Positions 50,122-59,057 are shown, numbered from the stretch's first letter. The stretch is DNA of 64,000 nucleotides from CBDBCU01 sp965203435 (GCA_965203435.1 CBDBCU010000008.1:310001-374000), one strand, 5' to 3'. Made by a program: numbers and translations. Notes: a model not told the origin generated them from the letters alone.

Positions 50122-51231
50122 CTACCCCGTCCGCCCCCGCCGCAGCGCCCGCAGCAGCAGGGCGGTTATTATCAGGCTCATCAGCCCCGGCACGCCCAGC
50201 AAAATCCAATTGTCCACCACGGTCAGAAATGCCATCCCCGGCACGGTTTCCGCAATTTGCCCCAGGGCGATGGCAACCGCCCCGCTGAGCACCGTTATCC
50301 CGTACAAAATGCGGATGCGTCCGGCGTCCACATAGCGCGTCGCCGTCGCCCCGATTTGCGACCCCACCGCCGCCGCCGCCAGAACGATTAACGCCATCAG
50401 CAAATCCACCCGATTGACGCAATCCTGCCCCAACAGCGCGGCCCCCCCGCAGGCGTAGTTGAAAGTGCCGGCGGAGCCGGTGATGATGACTTGAAACAGG
50501 TCGGTGCCAATGGCAACCGTGGTCGGCACGCCCAGCACGAACACCAATACCGGCATCAGGATGAACCCGCCGCCGGCCCCCAGCAATCCGGCGAAAAAGC
50601 CGATGCCAAAGCCCACCAGGATCGGGATGAATACCGATATGCGGGCCAGGCCGGCCGTGGGCAGGGCGACATAGGTGGATAGCGGCGGCCGGCCCGGCAA
50701 AGGGATGGAATGGGGCGGTATCCGCAACGCCTGCACCCGCCGGGCCAATCCCGCCGTGGACACCGCCTCGACCCGGTCCTTAGGGCCGGGATTAGAGCCA
50801 TCATCCCGGCCGGCGGCCGGCCGCCGCCGGGTCTTGAAATAGTCATAAATCAGGAAAGTCGCCAGGGTCAGCAGGACGATAACATAGACATAGCGGATGA
50901 CCGGCCCGGCCAATCCGGCCATTTCCAGCGTATTGTTCAGCCGTTCCGCCAGATAGACCGCCGGGATGCTGCCAGCCACCATCAGCAGGCCCAGCTTGAA
51001 ATCCACATTGCCTAGGCCGCGATGCTTGAGCATATTGATGATGGAGGAGCCCATAATCAGGGCCAGGCCGGTGCCGACGGCGTAGCTTTCCGGCACGCCG
51101 AACACAATCAGCCCGCCGGTAATCAGAAAGCCGCCGCCCACGCCAAAAAAGCCGCCCAGGGTGCCGACAATCAGCCCCAGCAGCAGCAGCAGGACGGGAT
51201 GAACCATCACCTCGGCATTGGGAAAGAGCAT
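50122..51231 (-). CDS. TauE/SafE family sulfite (anion) exporter
   Basis: 369 residues with about nine hydrophobic helices and two typical signatures: GTLGGFFGVGGGFLITGGL near the N-terminus and GFGIGFFAGLLGAGGGFILMPVL after a hydrophilic loop (about 115-190). This duplicated motif defines TauE/SafE. Substrates in the family include sulfite, sulfoacetate and other organosulfonates; which applies is unknown. It is two codons downstream of a small single-helix protein. Confidence 0.88.
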   Translation of the reverse strand: MLFPNAEVMVHPVLLLLLGLIVGTLGGFFGVGGGFLITGGLIVFGVPESYAVGTGLALIMGSSIINMLKHRGLGNVDFKLGLLMVAGSIPAVYLAERLNNTLEMAGLAGPVIRYVYVIVLLTLATFLIYDYFKTRRRPAAGRDDGSNPGPKDRVEAVSTAGLARRVQALRIPPHSIPLPGRPPLSTYVALPTAGLARISVFIPILVGFGIGFFAGLLGAGGGFILMPVLVFVLGVPTTVAIGTDLFQVIITGSAGTFNYACGGAALLGQDCVNRVDLLMALIVLAAAAVGSQIGATATRYVDAGRIRILYGITVLSGAVAIALGQIAETVPGMAFLTVVDNWILLGVPGLMSLIITALLLRALRRGRTG

Positions 51232-51234
51232 ATT

Positions 51235-51450
51235 TTAATGCCCCCCGGCGCCGGAGCCGCCGCCCCTATCTCCGCCCCTCTTGCCGGCCGCGCCGCCGCC
51301 GAAAAGCCGTCCCGCCCCGCGCAGGATTAGCTGCCAGAACAGATGCAGCCCCAACCCGGCCAGGCCCAACGCCGCCATCACCAGCAAAGCCCAGGGCAAA
51401 GGATAAGCCCGGCTGAAATCCCGCAGAAAATCGGTCAGCAGTTCATACAT
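51235..51450 (-). CDS. Small single-helix protein upstream of TauE
   Basis: 71 residues from ATG 51450. A membrane helix (ALLVMAALGLAGLGLHLFW, about 21-39) is followed by a Gly/Arg-rich tail. The gene ends three bases before the TauE start, so it is in the same operon and may be an accessory subunit. No family is recognised. Confidence 0.68.
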   Translation of the reverse strand: MYELLTDFLRDFSRAYPLPWALLVMAALGLAGLGLHLFWQLILRGAGRLFGGGAAGKRGGDRGGGSGAGGH

Positions 51451-51498
51451 ACCCGCCAGTATAGCCTATTCCGGGGAAAAGGGGGAAACGGATTCAAA

Positions 51499-51596
51499 CA
51501 TGGATAGACAGGATTCTATATCTGCCGGGAACGGTTATTGACCGCCAGTACCGTTCTATACGGATGCAAGAATCCTGTTAATCCTGTCTATCCATG
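51499..51596. repeat. R4 nested inverted repeat, copy 2
   Basis: Outer arms ATTCAAACATGGATAGACAG and the matching ending CTGTCTATCCATG with an inner hairpin (ACGGTTATTG/ACCGTTCT) that differs from copy 1. The two copies share the outer arms and diverge in the centre. Confidence 0.82.
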
Positions 51597-51648
51597 TTGG
51601 AATCCGTCCCCCCTTATGCGGGAAGGACGGCAATAAGGCCGCCGCCCC

Positions 51649-52662
51649 CTACCCTATCCCGTACAGCTTTACCGCCGTATCGTGGAACAGGGCGGCCCGT
51701 TCCGCCGCCGTGTAGCCGGCGGACAGCCGCTTGAAAGCATTGAACAGGACCTTGTAGGAATAGGAAACCTTGTCCACCGGGAAGTTGCTCTCAAACATAC
51801 ACCGCTGCGGCCCGAACTGCTCGATGCAGTAGCCCAGCAGCGGCGTCAAATCCGCCGCCAGGGCCGCGGAGCCGATGGGCTGGTTCCACTCATGCCAGTC
51901 AAAGCCGTAGCGGGGCTGGCCGACGCCGCCCAGTTTCATATAGATGTTGGGGCAGGCCGCCACGGCGTCAATGCCGCGCCGCCATTGCGCCAGCACCTCG
52001 TCATCCCGGTTGGCATAGGGGCCAATCCGCAGCAGCCCGCCGATATGGTTAAAAATCAGGGGCAAGTCCGGGACGGCTTGGGCGAAACCCGCCATTTCCT
52101 CGGCTTGGTGAAAGTAGGCGGTCAATTCCAGCAGCAATCCCTTTTGCGCCAGGATCCGGGCCCCGGCCCGGAAATTTTCTTGCCCCATCCGCTCCGGGGC
52201 GGCGCGGCTTTCAATTTCCGGGTGGGGATCATAGCCGCAGTGGGCGCGGATGCCGCGGAAGCGGTTGGGGCTGGCCGCTTGCAGGGCAGCGATAACCGGC
52301 TCCACCGCCGCGCCCAAGTCCAAGTTGGCCGCGCCGATAATGGCGGCGGCCGGGCGGGCCGGGCCATAAATGCCGCTGGCCCCGGCGGCGGCCAAGCCCT
52401 GCACAAACTCCACCTCGCCCACCGGCCGCAGTTCCTCCGGGCCGTCGGGCCGGTACATCGACCGGGCCTCGATAAAGACAGTGGAGCGCACATTAGGGCC
52501 GCTGCCGAGGTCGGCAAGCAGTTCGGGCAGCAGATAGCGCTGATAAGGGATGCGCTCGGCGCGGAAGTCCCAGAAGTGGTGATGGGGGTCGCAGATGGGC
52601 AAATCCGGCTCCAGGGTTTCCTCTTGGGTCAATTCCAGCCAGTCAATCCCGCCAAAGGGCAT
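51649..52662 (-). CDS. Amidohydrolase family protein
   Basis: 337 residues, an amidohydrolase-2 type TIM barrel. The metal motif DPHHHFWD (about 25-32) opens the protein; LIFNHIGG (about 200) and MFESNFPVDKVS (about 295) carry further ligand/catalytic residues. Members decarboxylate or hydrolyse small aromatic or lactone substrates. It is monocistronic. Confidence 0.9.
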   Translation of the reverse strand: MPFGGIDWLELTQEETLEPDLPICDPHHHFWDFRAERIPYQRYLLPELLADLGSGPNVRSTVFIEARSMYRPDGPEELRPVGEVEFVQGLAAAGASGIYGPARPAAAIIGAANLDLGAAVEPVIAALQAASPNRFRGIRAHCGYDPHPEIESRAAPERMGQENFRAGARILAQKGLLLELTAYFHQAEEMAGFAQAVPDLPLIFNHIGGLLRIGPYANRDDEVLAQWRRGIDAVAACPNIYMKLGGVGQPRYGFDWHEWNQPIGSAALAADLTPLLGYCIEQFGPQRCMFESNFPVDKVSYSYKVLFNAFKRLSAGYTAAERAALFHDTAVKLYGIG

Positions 52663-52816
52663 AACGACGCCTCCTTGCTGCTCTAGTGGAGTTGGGTAAG
52701 TTGGGATAAATTGCCGCCGCCCATATTACCATAAGGGGGCGGGCGGACGGTTGCTATGGACAATTATCCGGCAACGAATCCGGGCCGGGGGCTATCTTTT
52801 GCCCGGCATTATGGTA

Positions 52817-52822
52817 TATAAT
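52817..52822 (+). promoter_or_regulatory. -10 box of tRNA-Gly(TCC)
   Basis: TATAAT at 52817-52822, followed by the tRNA start 28 bases later. Confidence 0.6.
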
Positions 52823-52849
52823 AGTAGCCGCAACAATCGCCGCCGCCAA

Positions 52850-52923
52850 GCGGGTGTAGCTCAGTGGTAGAGCTCCAGCCTTCCAAGCTGGCTACGTGGG
52901 TTCGATTCCCATCACCCGCTCCA
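52850..52923 (+). tRNA. tRNA-Gly(TCC)
   Basis: Cloverleaf with acceptor GCGGGTG/CACCCGC, D-arm GCTCAGTGGTAGAGC, anticodon arm CCAGC-CTTCCAA-GCTGG giving TCC, T-loop TTCGATTCC, discriminator T and encoded CCA. It complements tRNA-Gly(GCC) at 5520. Confidence 0.97.
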
Positions 52924-52992
52924 CTTCCCCCTTAAACCCCGGCCAATTCCAAAATCCTGCGAAAATTCGTTCCATTTTCTGACATTTACCCC

Positions 52993-53021
52993 TTGACAAG
53001 GCGTATAAGCCTTTTTATTAT
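52993..53021 (+). promoter_or_regulatory. Promoter of the radical SAM gene
   Basis: TTGACA (52993-52998), 17 bp, TATTAT (53016-53021); the predicted leader is about 45 bases. Confidence 0.75.
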
Positions 53022-53073
53022 TGGAAAATCAGTTCTAAACTTAAGTTCCAATATCGTGGTTCGGGGGTGTGTT

Positions 53074-53985
53074 ATGGCCGAGGCCGAGGTTCAGGAAATT
53101 ACCTGCAAGTCCCTGCTGAACCGGGTGGATGTCCCGGGCTTTCCCTTTCGCTGGACGCTGAATCCCTATCGGGGCTGCCGGCACGCCTGCCGCTACTGCT
53201 ACGCCCGGCCCACCCACGAGTTCTGGGGGATGAACGCCGGCAGCGAGTTTGACCAGCGGGTTTTCGCCAAGGTCAATGCGCCGCAAGTGCTGGAGCGGGA
53301 ACTGCGCTCCCCCCGCTGGACGGGAGAACCCATCGCCATTGGCACCGCATCCGACCCCTACGAGCCGGCCGAGGCCCAATACCGGCTGACCCGCCGCATC
53401 ATCGAGGTCCTGGCCGACCACTGCAACCCGGCCTCCATCACCACTAAAGGGGTGCTGGCCCGGCGGGATGGGGATGTGCTGCGCGAGCTGTATGACGCCG
53501 CCGATGTGCAGGTGATTTTCAGCGTGGGCAGCATTGACGAATCGGTCTGGAAACGGACGGAACCCGGTACGCCCAGCCCTATAGCCCGGCTGGAGGCCAT
53601 GCAGTTCCTGGTAGAGAACGGCATTCCGGCCGGGGTGATGATGGCCCCCCTGCTGCCGGGCATTTCCGATTCCGCCGAGAGTATCAATGCCACGGTGTCC
53701 GCCGCGGTCGAGCATCGGGCGCAATTCCTTTCGGCCAACCTGCTCTTTCTCAAGCCCGGCTCCAAGGAATGGTTTATGCCGCTGATTCGGGAGGCTTATC
53801 CCCACTTGACCGCCGGCTATCAGCGCCTTTACCGCCAGACCTACGGCGACAAGGATTATACCAAGGGGGTGCTGGAAATAGTGGATGATGCCCGCCAGCG
53901 TTGGGAACTGCCCTCGGTAACGGCGCCCAAAAACCTGCGCGCCCCCCGCCAGGAGCGGCAAAGGCAGCTGGCGTTGATTGCCTGA
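53074..53985 (+). CDS. Radical SAM protein, Rv2578c/SPL-like
   Basis: 303 residues from ATG 53074, downstream of GGGGGT. The iron-sulfur motif CRHACRYCYARPTHEF (CxxxCxxC, about 34-49) is followed by AIGTASDPYEPAE and HCNPASITTKG, the signature of the Rv2578c subgroup related to spore photoproduct lyase. Activity is unknown. The C-terminus ends in a basic tract (NLRAPRQERQRQLALIA). Confidence 0.88.
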   Translation: MAEAEVQEITCKSLLNRVDVPGFPFRWTLNPYRGCRHACRYCYARPTHEFWGMNAGSEFDQRVFAKVNAPQVLERELRSPRWTGEPIAIGTASDPYEPAEAQYRLTRRIIEVLADHCNPASITTKGVLARRDGDVLRELYDAADVQVIFSVGSIDESVWKRTEPGTPSPIARLEAMQFLVENGIPAGVMMAPLLPGISDSAESINATVSAAVEHRAQFLSANLLFLKPGSKEWFMPLIREAYPHLTAGYQRLYRQTYGDKDYTKGVLEIVDDARQRWELPSVTAPKNLRAPRQERQRQLALIA

Positions 53986-54019
53986 GGGGATTCCCTTGCC
54001 GCCTTTCCGGCCGCCCCCC

Positions 54020-54243
54020 ACCGTCATTCCCGCGTAAGCGGGAATCCCGTGGTGGCTTGCCGGGGATGCGGCATTATAAGGCAATACCGTTCGGGATTCC
54101 CGCTTACGCGGGAATGACGGTTGCAGCGCCGCAAATTTCTTTCCGCTCATCCTGAACTTGTTGAAGGATGGAAACGGCGGCGGGAAACGCAGGATGGATC
54201 GGAATGGCGGCGGCCCATCCTTCAACAAGTTCAGGATGAGCGG
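54020..54243. repeat. R1 pair followed by R3 units
   Basis: R1 inverted pair 54020-54121, R3 at 54145-54170 and an inverted R3 at 54218-54243. It fills the convergent gap between the radical SAM and PhoU genes. Confidence 0.87.
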
Positions 54244-54272
54244 ACGGGAGACGGCCGGCCCGGCCATCCCGC

Positions 54273-54938
54273 TCAGTATACCGACTTTTTCTCTTTGGTC
54301 ATCCGGCCGGTCATCAGGAAAATTACCCGCTCGGCGATGTTGGTGGCCCGGTCGGCAATGCGCTCCAGGTCGTGGGCGGCCCAAAGCAGATAGGTAGCCC
54401 GCTCGATGCTGCGCGGATCCTGGATCATAAAGAGCAGCAGTTCCCGGTACACCTGGTCGTACAGGGCGTCCACTTCATCGTCATCGTCCAGCACCTTGTT
54501 GGCCTTGCTTTCGTCCCGCGCGGTCAAGGCGCTCAAGCTGTCCCGCAGCATTTCGGTGGCCTTGTCGGCCATGCGGGGAATGTCAATCAGCGGTTTCAGC
54601 GGCGGGTCGTCGCCCATCCGCAGGCTGATTTTGGCAATGCCCTCGGCATAATCGCCCATCCGCTCCAGTTCCACGGTGATATGCAGCAGGGCGATGATGG
54701 CCCGCAAATCGCCGGCCATAGGCTGCCGAGTGGCAATCAGGTCGACGCACAAGTCCTCGATTTCGTACCGCTTGCGGTCGATGTGGTCGTCCTCTTGAAT
54801 CAGCAGCCGAGAATCGGCCAGATCCCGGTTTTTCAAGGCATCCACGGCGCGGACGATGGCCTTGTTCACCAGATCGGCCAGCAGCAGCACCTCGGTTTGC
54901 AGGTGGGTCAACTGGCGGTCCAAGTCAACGCGGAGCAT
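54273..54938 (-). CDS. phoU: PhoU-family phosphate regulator
   Basis: 221 residues, full length. Two PhoU repeats are clear, each with the metal-binding motif: ELERMGDYAEGIAK (about 92-105) and DLERIADRATNIAE (about 192-205). PhoU modulates the Pst transporter and the PhoR sensor. No pst or phoR genes are here. The C-terminus FLMTGRMTKEKKSVY is typical of Chloroflexota-type PhoU. Confidence 0.9.
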   Translation of the reverse strand: MLRVDLDRQLTHLQTEVLLLADLVNKAIVRAVDALKNRDLADSRLLIQEDDHIDRKRYEIEDLCVDLIATRQPMAGDLRAIIALLHITVELERMGDYAEGIAKISLRMGDDPPLKPLIDIPRMADKATEMLRDSLSALTARDESKANKVLDDDDEVDALYDQVYRELLLFMIQDPRSIERATYLLWAAHDLERIADRATNIAERVIFLMTGRMTKEKKSVY

Positions 54939-54959
54939 AACTTTTCCTCTCTACTGCGT

Positions 54960-55165
54960 TTTCATCCTTCAACAAGTTCAGGATGAGCGGAAAGGGTATC
55001 GTACCTCGCTACTGCGGTTTTCATCCTGCAACAAGTTCAGGATGACCCTGCAACGGGTTCAGGATAAGCGGATTAAATTGTCTTGGCATCCTATCCGGCA
55101 ATCAGGCCAGAGGGAACGGAAAGGCCGCCGCTTTTCCGCTCATCCTGAACTTGTTGAAGGACGAG
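54960..55165. repeat. R3 repeats and degenerate copies
   Basis: Inverted R3 at 54964-54990, two shortened copies (AACAAGTTCAGGATGACC and AACGGGTTCAGGATAAGC) to 55070 and a forward unit at 55136-55162. No gene in 54939-55186. Confidence 0.82.
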
Positions 55166-55186
55166 GGGAAAGGCGGCGGCTTAGCC

Positions 55187-55678
55187 CTAAACTTCCCGCC
55201 ATAGCTGCCCCCGCCGCCGCTGGGGATCCAGCAGCCGCTCGTCAAAGGGCAACGGCTTATAATCCTGGGGATTAGGGATGACATAGCCAATCAGCTCAAA
55301 GATGTCCGGGTTGGTGTAATAGCCGTTGTAGCCCTGCCGCACCAGGGCGGCAAAGAAATCCGGCTGTTCCGCCTCTACTTGCCGCAGAATATCATCCTGC
55401 TGGGCCGGCGGCAGTTCGGCAAAGGGGCCGGGGCCGCGTTGGGCGGCGGCGATTTCCAGTTGCGTCAAGCCTTCGGTGAACAGGCGGCGCAGGTCGGGAT
55501 GGCGGCCGGCGGCTTTATCGGCGGCGGCCCGGTCGATGACCGCCTGCTCTACATAGGCCGCGCCGCCAATATCGCCGGCTCCGGGAAACTTATCCTGGGC
55601 CGGCACAAGGCGGTTCAGGGCGGCGGTCAGCAAAGCCCGCTGCTCCTCAGTAAAAATGCGGTGGCCGCTGCTGGTCAT
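55187..55678 (-). CDS. Gluconate 2-dehydrogenase subunit 3 family protein
   Basis: 163 residues with the family pattern FTEEQRALLTAALNRLVPAQDKFPGAGD, DLRRLFTEGLTQLE and YNGYYTNPDIFELIGY. Subunit 3 proteins usually sit next to a GMC flavoprotein; here none is present, so this may be an orphan subunit. No Tat signal is seen. ATG 55678. Confidence 0.85.
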   Translation of the reverse strand: MTSSGHRIFTEEQRALLTAALNRLVPAQDKFPGAGDIGGAAYVEQAVIDRAAADKAAGRHPDLRRLFTEGLTQLEIAAAQRGPGPFAELPPAQQDDILRQVEAEQPDFFAALVRQGYNGYYTNPDIFELIGYVIPNPQDYKPLPFDERLLDPQRRRGQLWREV

Positions 55679-55735
55679 AAGTCAATCCTCCGGGGGCCTG
55701 GGGATATTCCCGGCAAGGCCGTATCAATCTATTTC

Positions 55736-57502
55736 CTACCGGGGAATTACCGGCAGAACGATATGGGACGGGTATTCTGCCGTGTGCCTAATGGTTTGGC
55801 GGGCCGTTTCCAGGCGGTCATCCATTCCCAACGGCGCGCCGGTGTTGGGATTGCGGTCAAAGCGGGGAAAGTTGCTGCTGGAAATTTCCACCCGCAGGCG
55901 GTGGCCGGCCGGGCAAACCTGGCTGGTCGCCCAAAGGTCAATGCTATATTCATAAACCTGCCCCGGCGTGATAAAGGACGGCTGGCGGGCCGAAGTGCGG
56001 TAGCGGGCGCGGATAATGCCGTCCTGCAAGTTCTGGGCGTAGCCATCGGGCCGTACCAGCACCAGCTTGGCGGTGAAATCGGTATCCGGGGCGCTAGTGG
56101 CGGCGAACAGCTGCACCTTTATGGGGCCGGTAATTTCCAAATTCCGGGCCAGCGGCTCGGAAGTATAGACCAGCACATCGGGGCGGCTTTCCGCCGGCCG
56201 CTGGTCCGCGACGCCGTGGGGAATCATCAGGGTATTGCCGCGCAGCGTGGGCGCCGGATCCCGGGGATCATAGATATAGGTGTCGGCCGGCTCATCGGAT
56301 CCGGGCGGGACGGTCAACAATCCGCCATCGCCGTCCCGCGTATTGGCCGCCCCGCCGGAATGGAAATACCAGGGGACATAGTGGGTGCGGGCCAAGGGCC
56401 ACTCATGTTCTGACCGCCATTGGTTTTCGCCCATCACAAAAAGGGAAACCGGCGGCTCCGCCATAATGCCGCTGTCAATATCTTTCAGCCAGTAGTCAAA
56501 CCAGCGGCGCAGCTGGTCATGCAGTTCAATGGCTGCGGCCGGGCCAAAGTCGATGTCTCCGGTGTCGCCGGAAGTGGGCCGGGTGTAGGGGCGGATGTGC
56601 GCCCAGGGGCCGACCAGCAGTTTCTGGCTGCGGCGGGCCAATTCGCTGCCGCCGCGTTCGGTGATGGCGGTATAGGCGTTCAGCGCCCCCTCCAAAAAGA
56701 TGTCGTACCAGGAACTGATGTGGAACAGGGGGATTTTGATGCCGGCCAGGTTGCGCAGCAGGTTCAGCCGCCACCAGTAGGGGCCATCCAATTCCTGGTC
56801 AAAGTATTCGCGGAAATAGGGGGCGGTTTCTTGCAGCCGGCCAATCCAATCCCGCAGCGGCAAGTGGCGATACCATTCATCCTTGAGCGGCCGGCCGAAG
56901 TTGCCCGGCGCCAGCACATAGGCGTCCATTTGCGCCAGCAGGTCATGGCGGCCGAGCCGTTCCAGGGTATTGCGCCCCTTGTGAATGGCATAAGGCGCCA
57001 TCCAGCCCCATTCCATAGCCCCGCCGGTGTGATAAACCCAGCTCTGATGAAAGTCGGAGGAGGCGGAAACCGGGGCCATCGCTTGTAGGGAGGGCGGCAG
57101 GGGATTGTTGGTCGCCAGGGTGTATTGGGTCGCGCCCAGATAGGATTGGCCGGTCGTGCCTACCCGGCCGTTGCTCCAGGGCTGGCGGGCGGCCCATTCC
57201 ACCGTATCGTAGCTGTCGGTTACTTCCTGAAAGAGGGGATGGTAGTAATCCCCCTCGGAACTGAACCGGGCGCGGCAGTCCTGGCTCAGTACCACATAGC
57301 CGTGGGTGGGAAAGAACCAGACCGAATGGTCGGGGCTGGCGACATAATCATCCTTGCCGTAAGGCCCCCGATTGACCAGCACGGGAAAGCGGCCGGGGGC
57401 GTCGGGACGGAAAATGTCGGTTGCCAAGCGGGTTCCGTCCCGCATCGGCACCATAACATTCCGTTCCCGGATAACCCGGTATTGCCCTTCCTGCGCTGCC
57501 AT
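55736..57502 (-). CDS. CocE/NonD family serine hydrolase
   Basis: 588 residues from ATG 57502 (the upstream extension is not supported). X-Pro dipeptidyl-peptidase S15 type: nucleophile Ser in GTTGQSYLGATQ (about 117-128), oxyanion Tyr in NRGPYGKDDY, and a C-terminal jelly-roll domain (LVLVRPDGYAQNL, VCPAGHRLRVEISSSNFPRFDRN). Members cleave esters or X-Pro peptides. There is no signal peptide. Confidence 0.9.
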   Translation of the reverse strand: MAAQEGQYRVIRERNVMVPMRDGTRLATDIFRPDAPGRFPVLVNRGPYGKDDYVASPDHSVWFFPTHGYVVLSQDCRARFSSEGDYYHPLFQEVTDSYDTVEWAARQPWSNGRVGTTGQSYLGATQYTLATNNPLPPSLQAMAPVSASSDFHQSWVYHTGGAMEWGWMAPYAIHKGRNTLERLGRHDLLAQMDAYVLAPGNFGRPLKDEWYRHLPLRDWIGRLQETAPYFREYFDQELDGPYWWRLNLLRNLAGIKIPLFHISSWYDIFLEGALNAYTAITERGGSELARRSQKLLVGPWAHIRPYTRPTSGDTGDIDFGPAAAIELHDQLRRWFDYWLKDIDSGIMAEPPVSLFVMGENQWRSEHEWPLARTHYVPWYFHSGGAANTRDGDGGLLTVPPGSDEPADTYIYDPRDPAPTLRGNTLMIPHGVADQRPAESRPDVLVYTSEPLARNLEITGPIKVQLFAATSAPDTDFTAKLVLVRPDGYAQNLQDGIIRARYRTSARQPSFITPGQVYEYSIDLWATSQVCPAGHRLRVEISSSNFPRFDRNPNTGAPLGMDDRLETARQTIRHTAEYPSHIVLPVIPR

Positions 57503-57581
57503 AGGCGCAAGGATACTAGGAAATGAGCGGAAGGGCAAGGGGACGGCGGAAAAAGGGAATTAAGGGATTAGGAAAGGCCGG

Positions 57582-58166
57582 CTAACCCCCTTTGGGGCGG
57601 TAATCCCTGGGGTCAAAACAGGCATCATAAGTGGTTTGGTCGATATGAACCCAGGTAGTTCCGGGGACACCCCGCGGATTCATGCCGGGGTTGAAAGGAA
57701 AGGCGGATTCAAAGAGCAGCGAGCGGTTTTGCGATTGGGCTATCTCTTTGGCGAGGCTCACCGCCGGGCCAAAGTCCGAATCCTGGCTGACGATGATGGC
57801 AACTTCGTAGCGTTGCTCATAAGTGGCCCGCACCAAGTCCAGGGCCAAGCTCACATCAACGCCCTTTTCCTGCCCGCCGGAGTTCAGCCGTCCCCGGTAG
57901 GTGTATATGCCGCGACTCTGCAAGTGCCGGAGCTTGCTGGACCAGAAATTATGCAAGAAAGTCCGGCTGCGGTCAGGTACGCCGGTGTAAAAACGGGTTT
58001 CGGAAAGGACGCGCCCCGGCGACCGGGATACCAAAGCGGCGGCCAGCTTTTCCACGTCGTAGTTGGGCAACTCGTAAGGGTTGGGCCTTACGGAAACTGT
58101 ACCAGCCCAAGCGGCTTTGGCCCGGTGATAGAGGTTTTGGCCGTCAATAAAAACGATGGTACGCAT
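57582..58166 (-). CDS. NYN (PIN-like) domain protein
   Basis: 194 residues from ATG 58166. The NYN/LabA-type fold is shown by TIVFIDGQNLYHRAK, EKGVDVSLALDLVRATYEQRYEVAIIVSQDSDFGPAV and a second Asp in GPAVSLAKEI, giving the acidic nuclease site (D-x-N, D-x-D). It would cleave RNA. It is preceded by two promoter-leader modules, one of which places a hairpin and T-run directly before the ATG. Confidence 0.87.
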   Translation of the reverse strand: MRTIVFIDGQNLYHRAKAAWAGTVSVRPNPYELPNYDVEKLAAALVSRSPGRVLSETRFYTGVPDRSRTFLHNFWSSKLRHLQSRGIYTYRGRLNSGGQEKGVDVSLALDLVRATYEQRYEVAIIVSQDSDFGPAVSLAKEIAQSQNRSLLFESAFPFNPGMNPRGVPGTTWVHIDQTTYDACFDPRDYRPKGG

Positions 58167-58220
58167 AAAAAAGCACACCCGCCCCGGGAATCTTGGACAA
58201 GGCCAAGCCCAAGGGGCGGG
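58167..58220 (-). promoter_or_regulatory. Terminator-like hairpin abutting the NYN start codon (module A)
   Basis: On the minus strand CCCGCCCC... wait-free stem: GGGGCGGG (58185-58178 side) pairs with CCCCGCCC (58220-58213 side) across 27 nt, followed by TGTGCTTTTTT and then ATG. The promoter (TTGACA 58264-58259, 17 bp, TAAAGT 58241-58236) lies just upstream, so transcription must pass this structure to reach the gene. Confidence 0.65.
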
Positions 58221-58304
58221 GAGGAAATCAAGATTACTTTATCACTAGCTTAAACCCTTGTCAAGGGGTTTCGCTGGCAATTTTCTGAATTGCTCAAAAT
58301 TACA

Positions 58305-58432
58305 CCCGCCCGGGGTGTCTTGCGTACAACCACGACATTGCGGACGAACCGGGCTGTCTTGGCGTACCATCAAGTCCGTGCGGGCGGGGAGGAAATCAAT
58401 ACCAGTCTAACCCTAGCCTGAACCGGTGTCAA
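58305..58432 (-). promoter_or_regulatory. Duplicate promoter-leader module (module B) upstream of the NYN gene
   Basis: TTGACA (58432-58427), 17 bp, TAGACT (58409-58404), then GATTTCCTCCCCGCCC-type leader and stem CGGGCGGG/CCCGCCCG. It aligns with module A with an offset of about 168 bases, so this region arose by tandem duplication. Confidence 0.6.
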
Positions 58433-58535
58433 GGGCTGGCAAAGCCAATTTTCCAGAATTGCCGGAATTTAACTACCGACCGGGTAACACCGGGTTAAGC
58501 CAAGCCCCATCAGGCCACTTGCCGCCGGCAAAACA

Positions 58536-58576
58536 TAAAAGGTGGCTCCCGGCAATCGATTGCCGGGGGCCACCCT
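58536..58576 (-). terminator. Rho-independent terminator of the small-protein pair
   Basis: Stem GGTGGC-tcc-CCGGCAAT with ATTGCCGG-gg-GCCACC; on the minus strand TTTTATGTTTT follows. It ends the transcript of the two genes at 58624 and 58875. No gene is supported between 58177 and 58623. Confidence 0.82.
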
Positions 58577-58623
58577 TTATTGGCGCGGATTTGTCCGGGC
58601 GGGAATTAGTCGCCGCCGGGGGG

Positions 58624-58815
58624 TTAGACGCCGCCGGTCAGGGCATCCAACTCCCGCTCAATGCGCCGGGCTTCGGCCAAATCCTGCTGGACGCGCTGCT
58701 GCTGGGACAGGGCCGGGCCGGAGACCCAGGCGTAGGCCACGATGACCTCTTTGGCGATGCGCGCCAGGAAAGAGGCGGTTTCCTGATTGAGGTTGCGGGT
58801 TTCGGGCGTAGTCAT
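58624..58815 (-). CDS. Small protein, family with AYAWVSGPALS motif (copy 2)
   Basis: 63 residues from ATG 58815, eight bases after AAAGGAGAAA. The core LARIAKEVIVAYAWVSGPALSQQQRVQQDLAEARRI aligns with the upstream neighbour. It is predicted to be helical and amphipathic with no known domain. It is the second gene of an operon controlled by the promoter at 59118. Confidence 0.72.
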   Translation of the reverse strand: MTTPETRNLNQETASFLARIAKEVIVAYAWVSGPALSQQQRVQQDLAEARRIERELDALTGGV

Positions 58816-58874
58816 TGCGGTTTCTCCTTTTCGTTTGGCGGCGCGGCGGCGGGCCGCGCCGGTTGGGGATGCGG

Positions 58875-59057
58875 TTAAAGGGCGCCGGATAAGTGATTCC
58901 AAGCGCCGATTTCGGCCAGTTCCCGACGCTGCCGTTCCTGTTCCGACAGGGCCGGGCCGGTCAGCCAGGCATAGGCCGCGCCCAGGTCTCGGGCCACCCG
59001 GCTGAGCAGCCCGTCATGGCCGTGATTCCAATGGACGCTGAAATGCGCGTGCATCAT
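58875..59057 (-). CDS. Small protein, family with AYAWLTGPALS motif (copy 1)
   Basis: 60 residues from ATG 59057, behind AAAGGAGGAAAAGG. It begins with a His-rich HAHFSVHWNHGHDG and continues LLSRVARDLGAAYAWLTGPALSEQERQRRELAE, paralogous to copy 2 (16 of 27 identical over the core). The His-rich start may bind metal. No family name is known to me. Confidence 0.72.
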   Translation of the reverse strand: MMHAHFSVHWNHGHDGLLSRVARDLGAAYAWLTGPALSEQERQRRELAEIGAWNHLSGAL

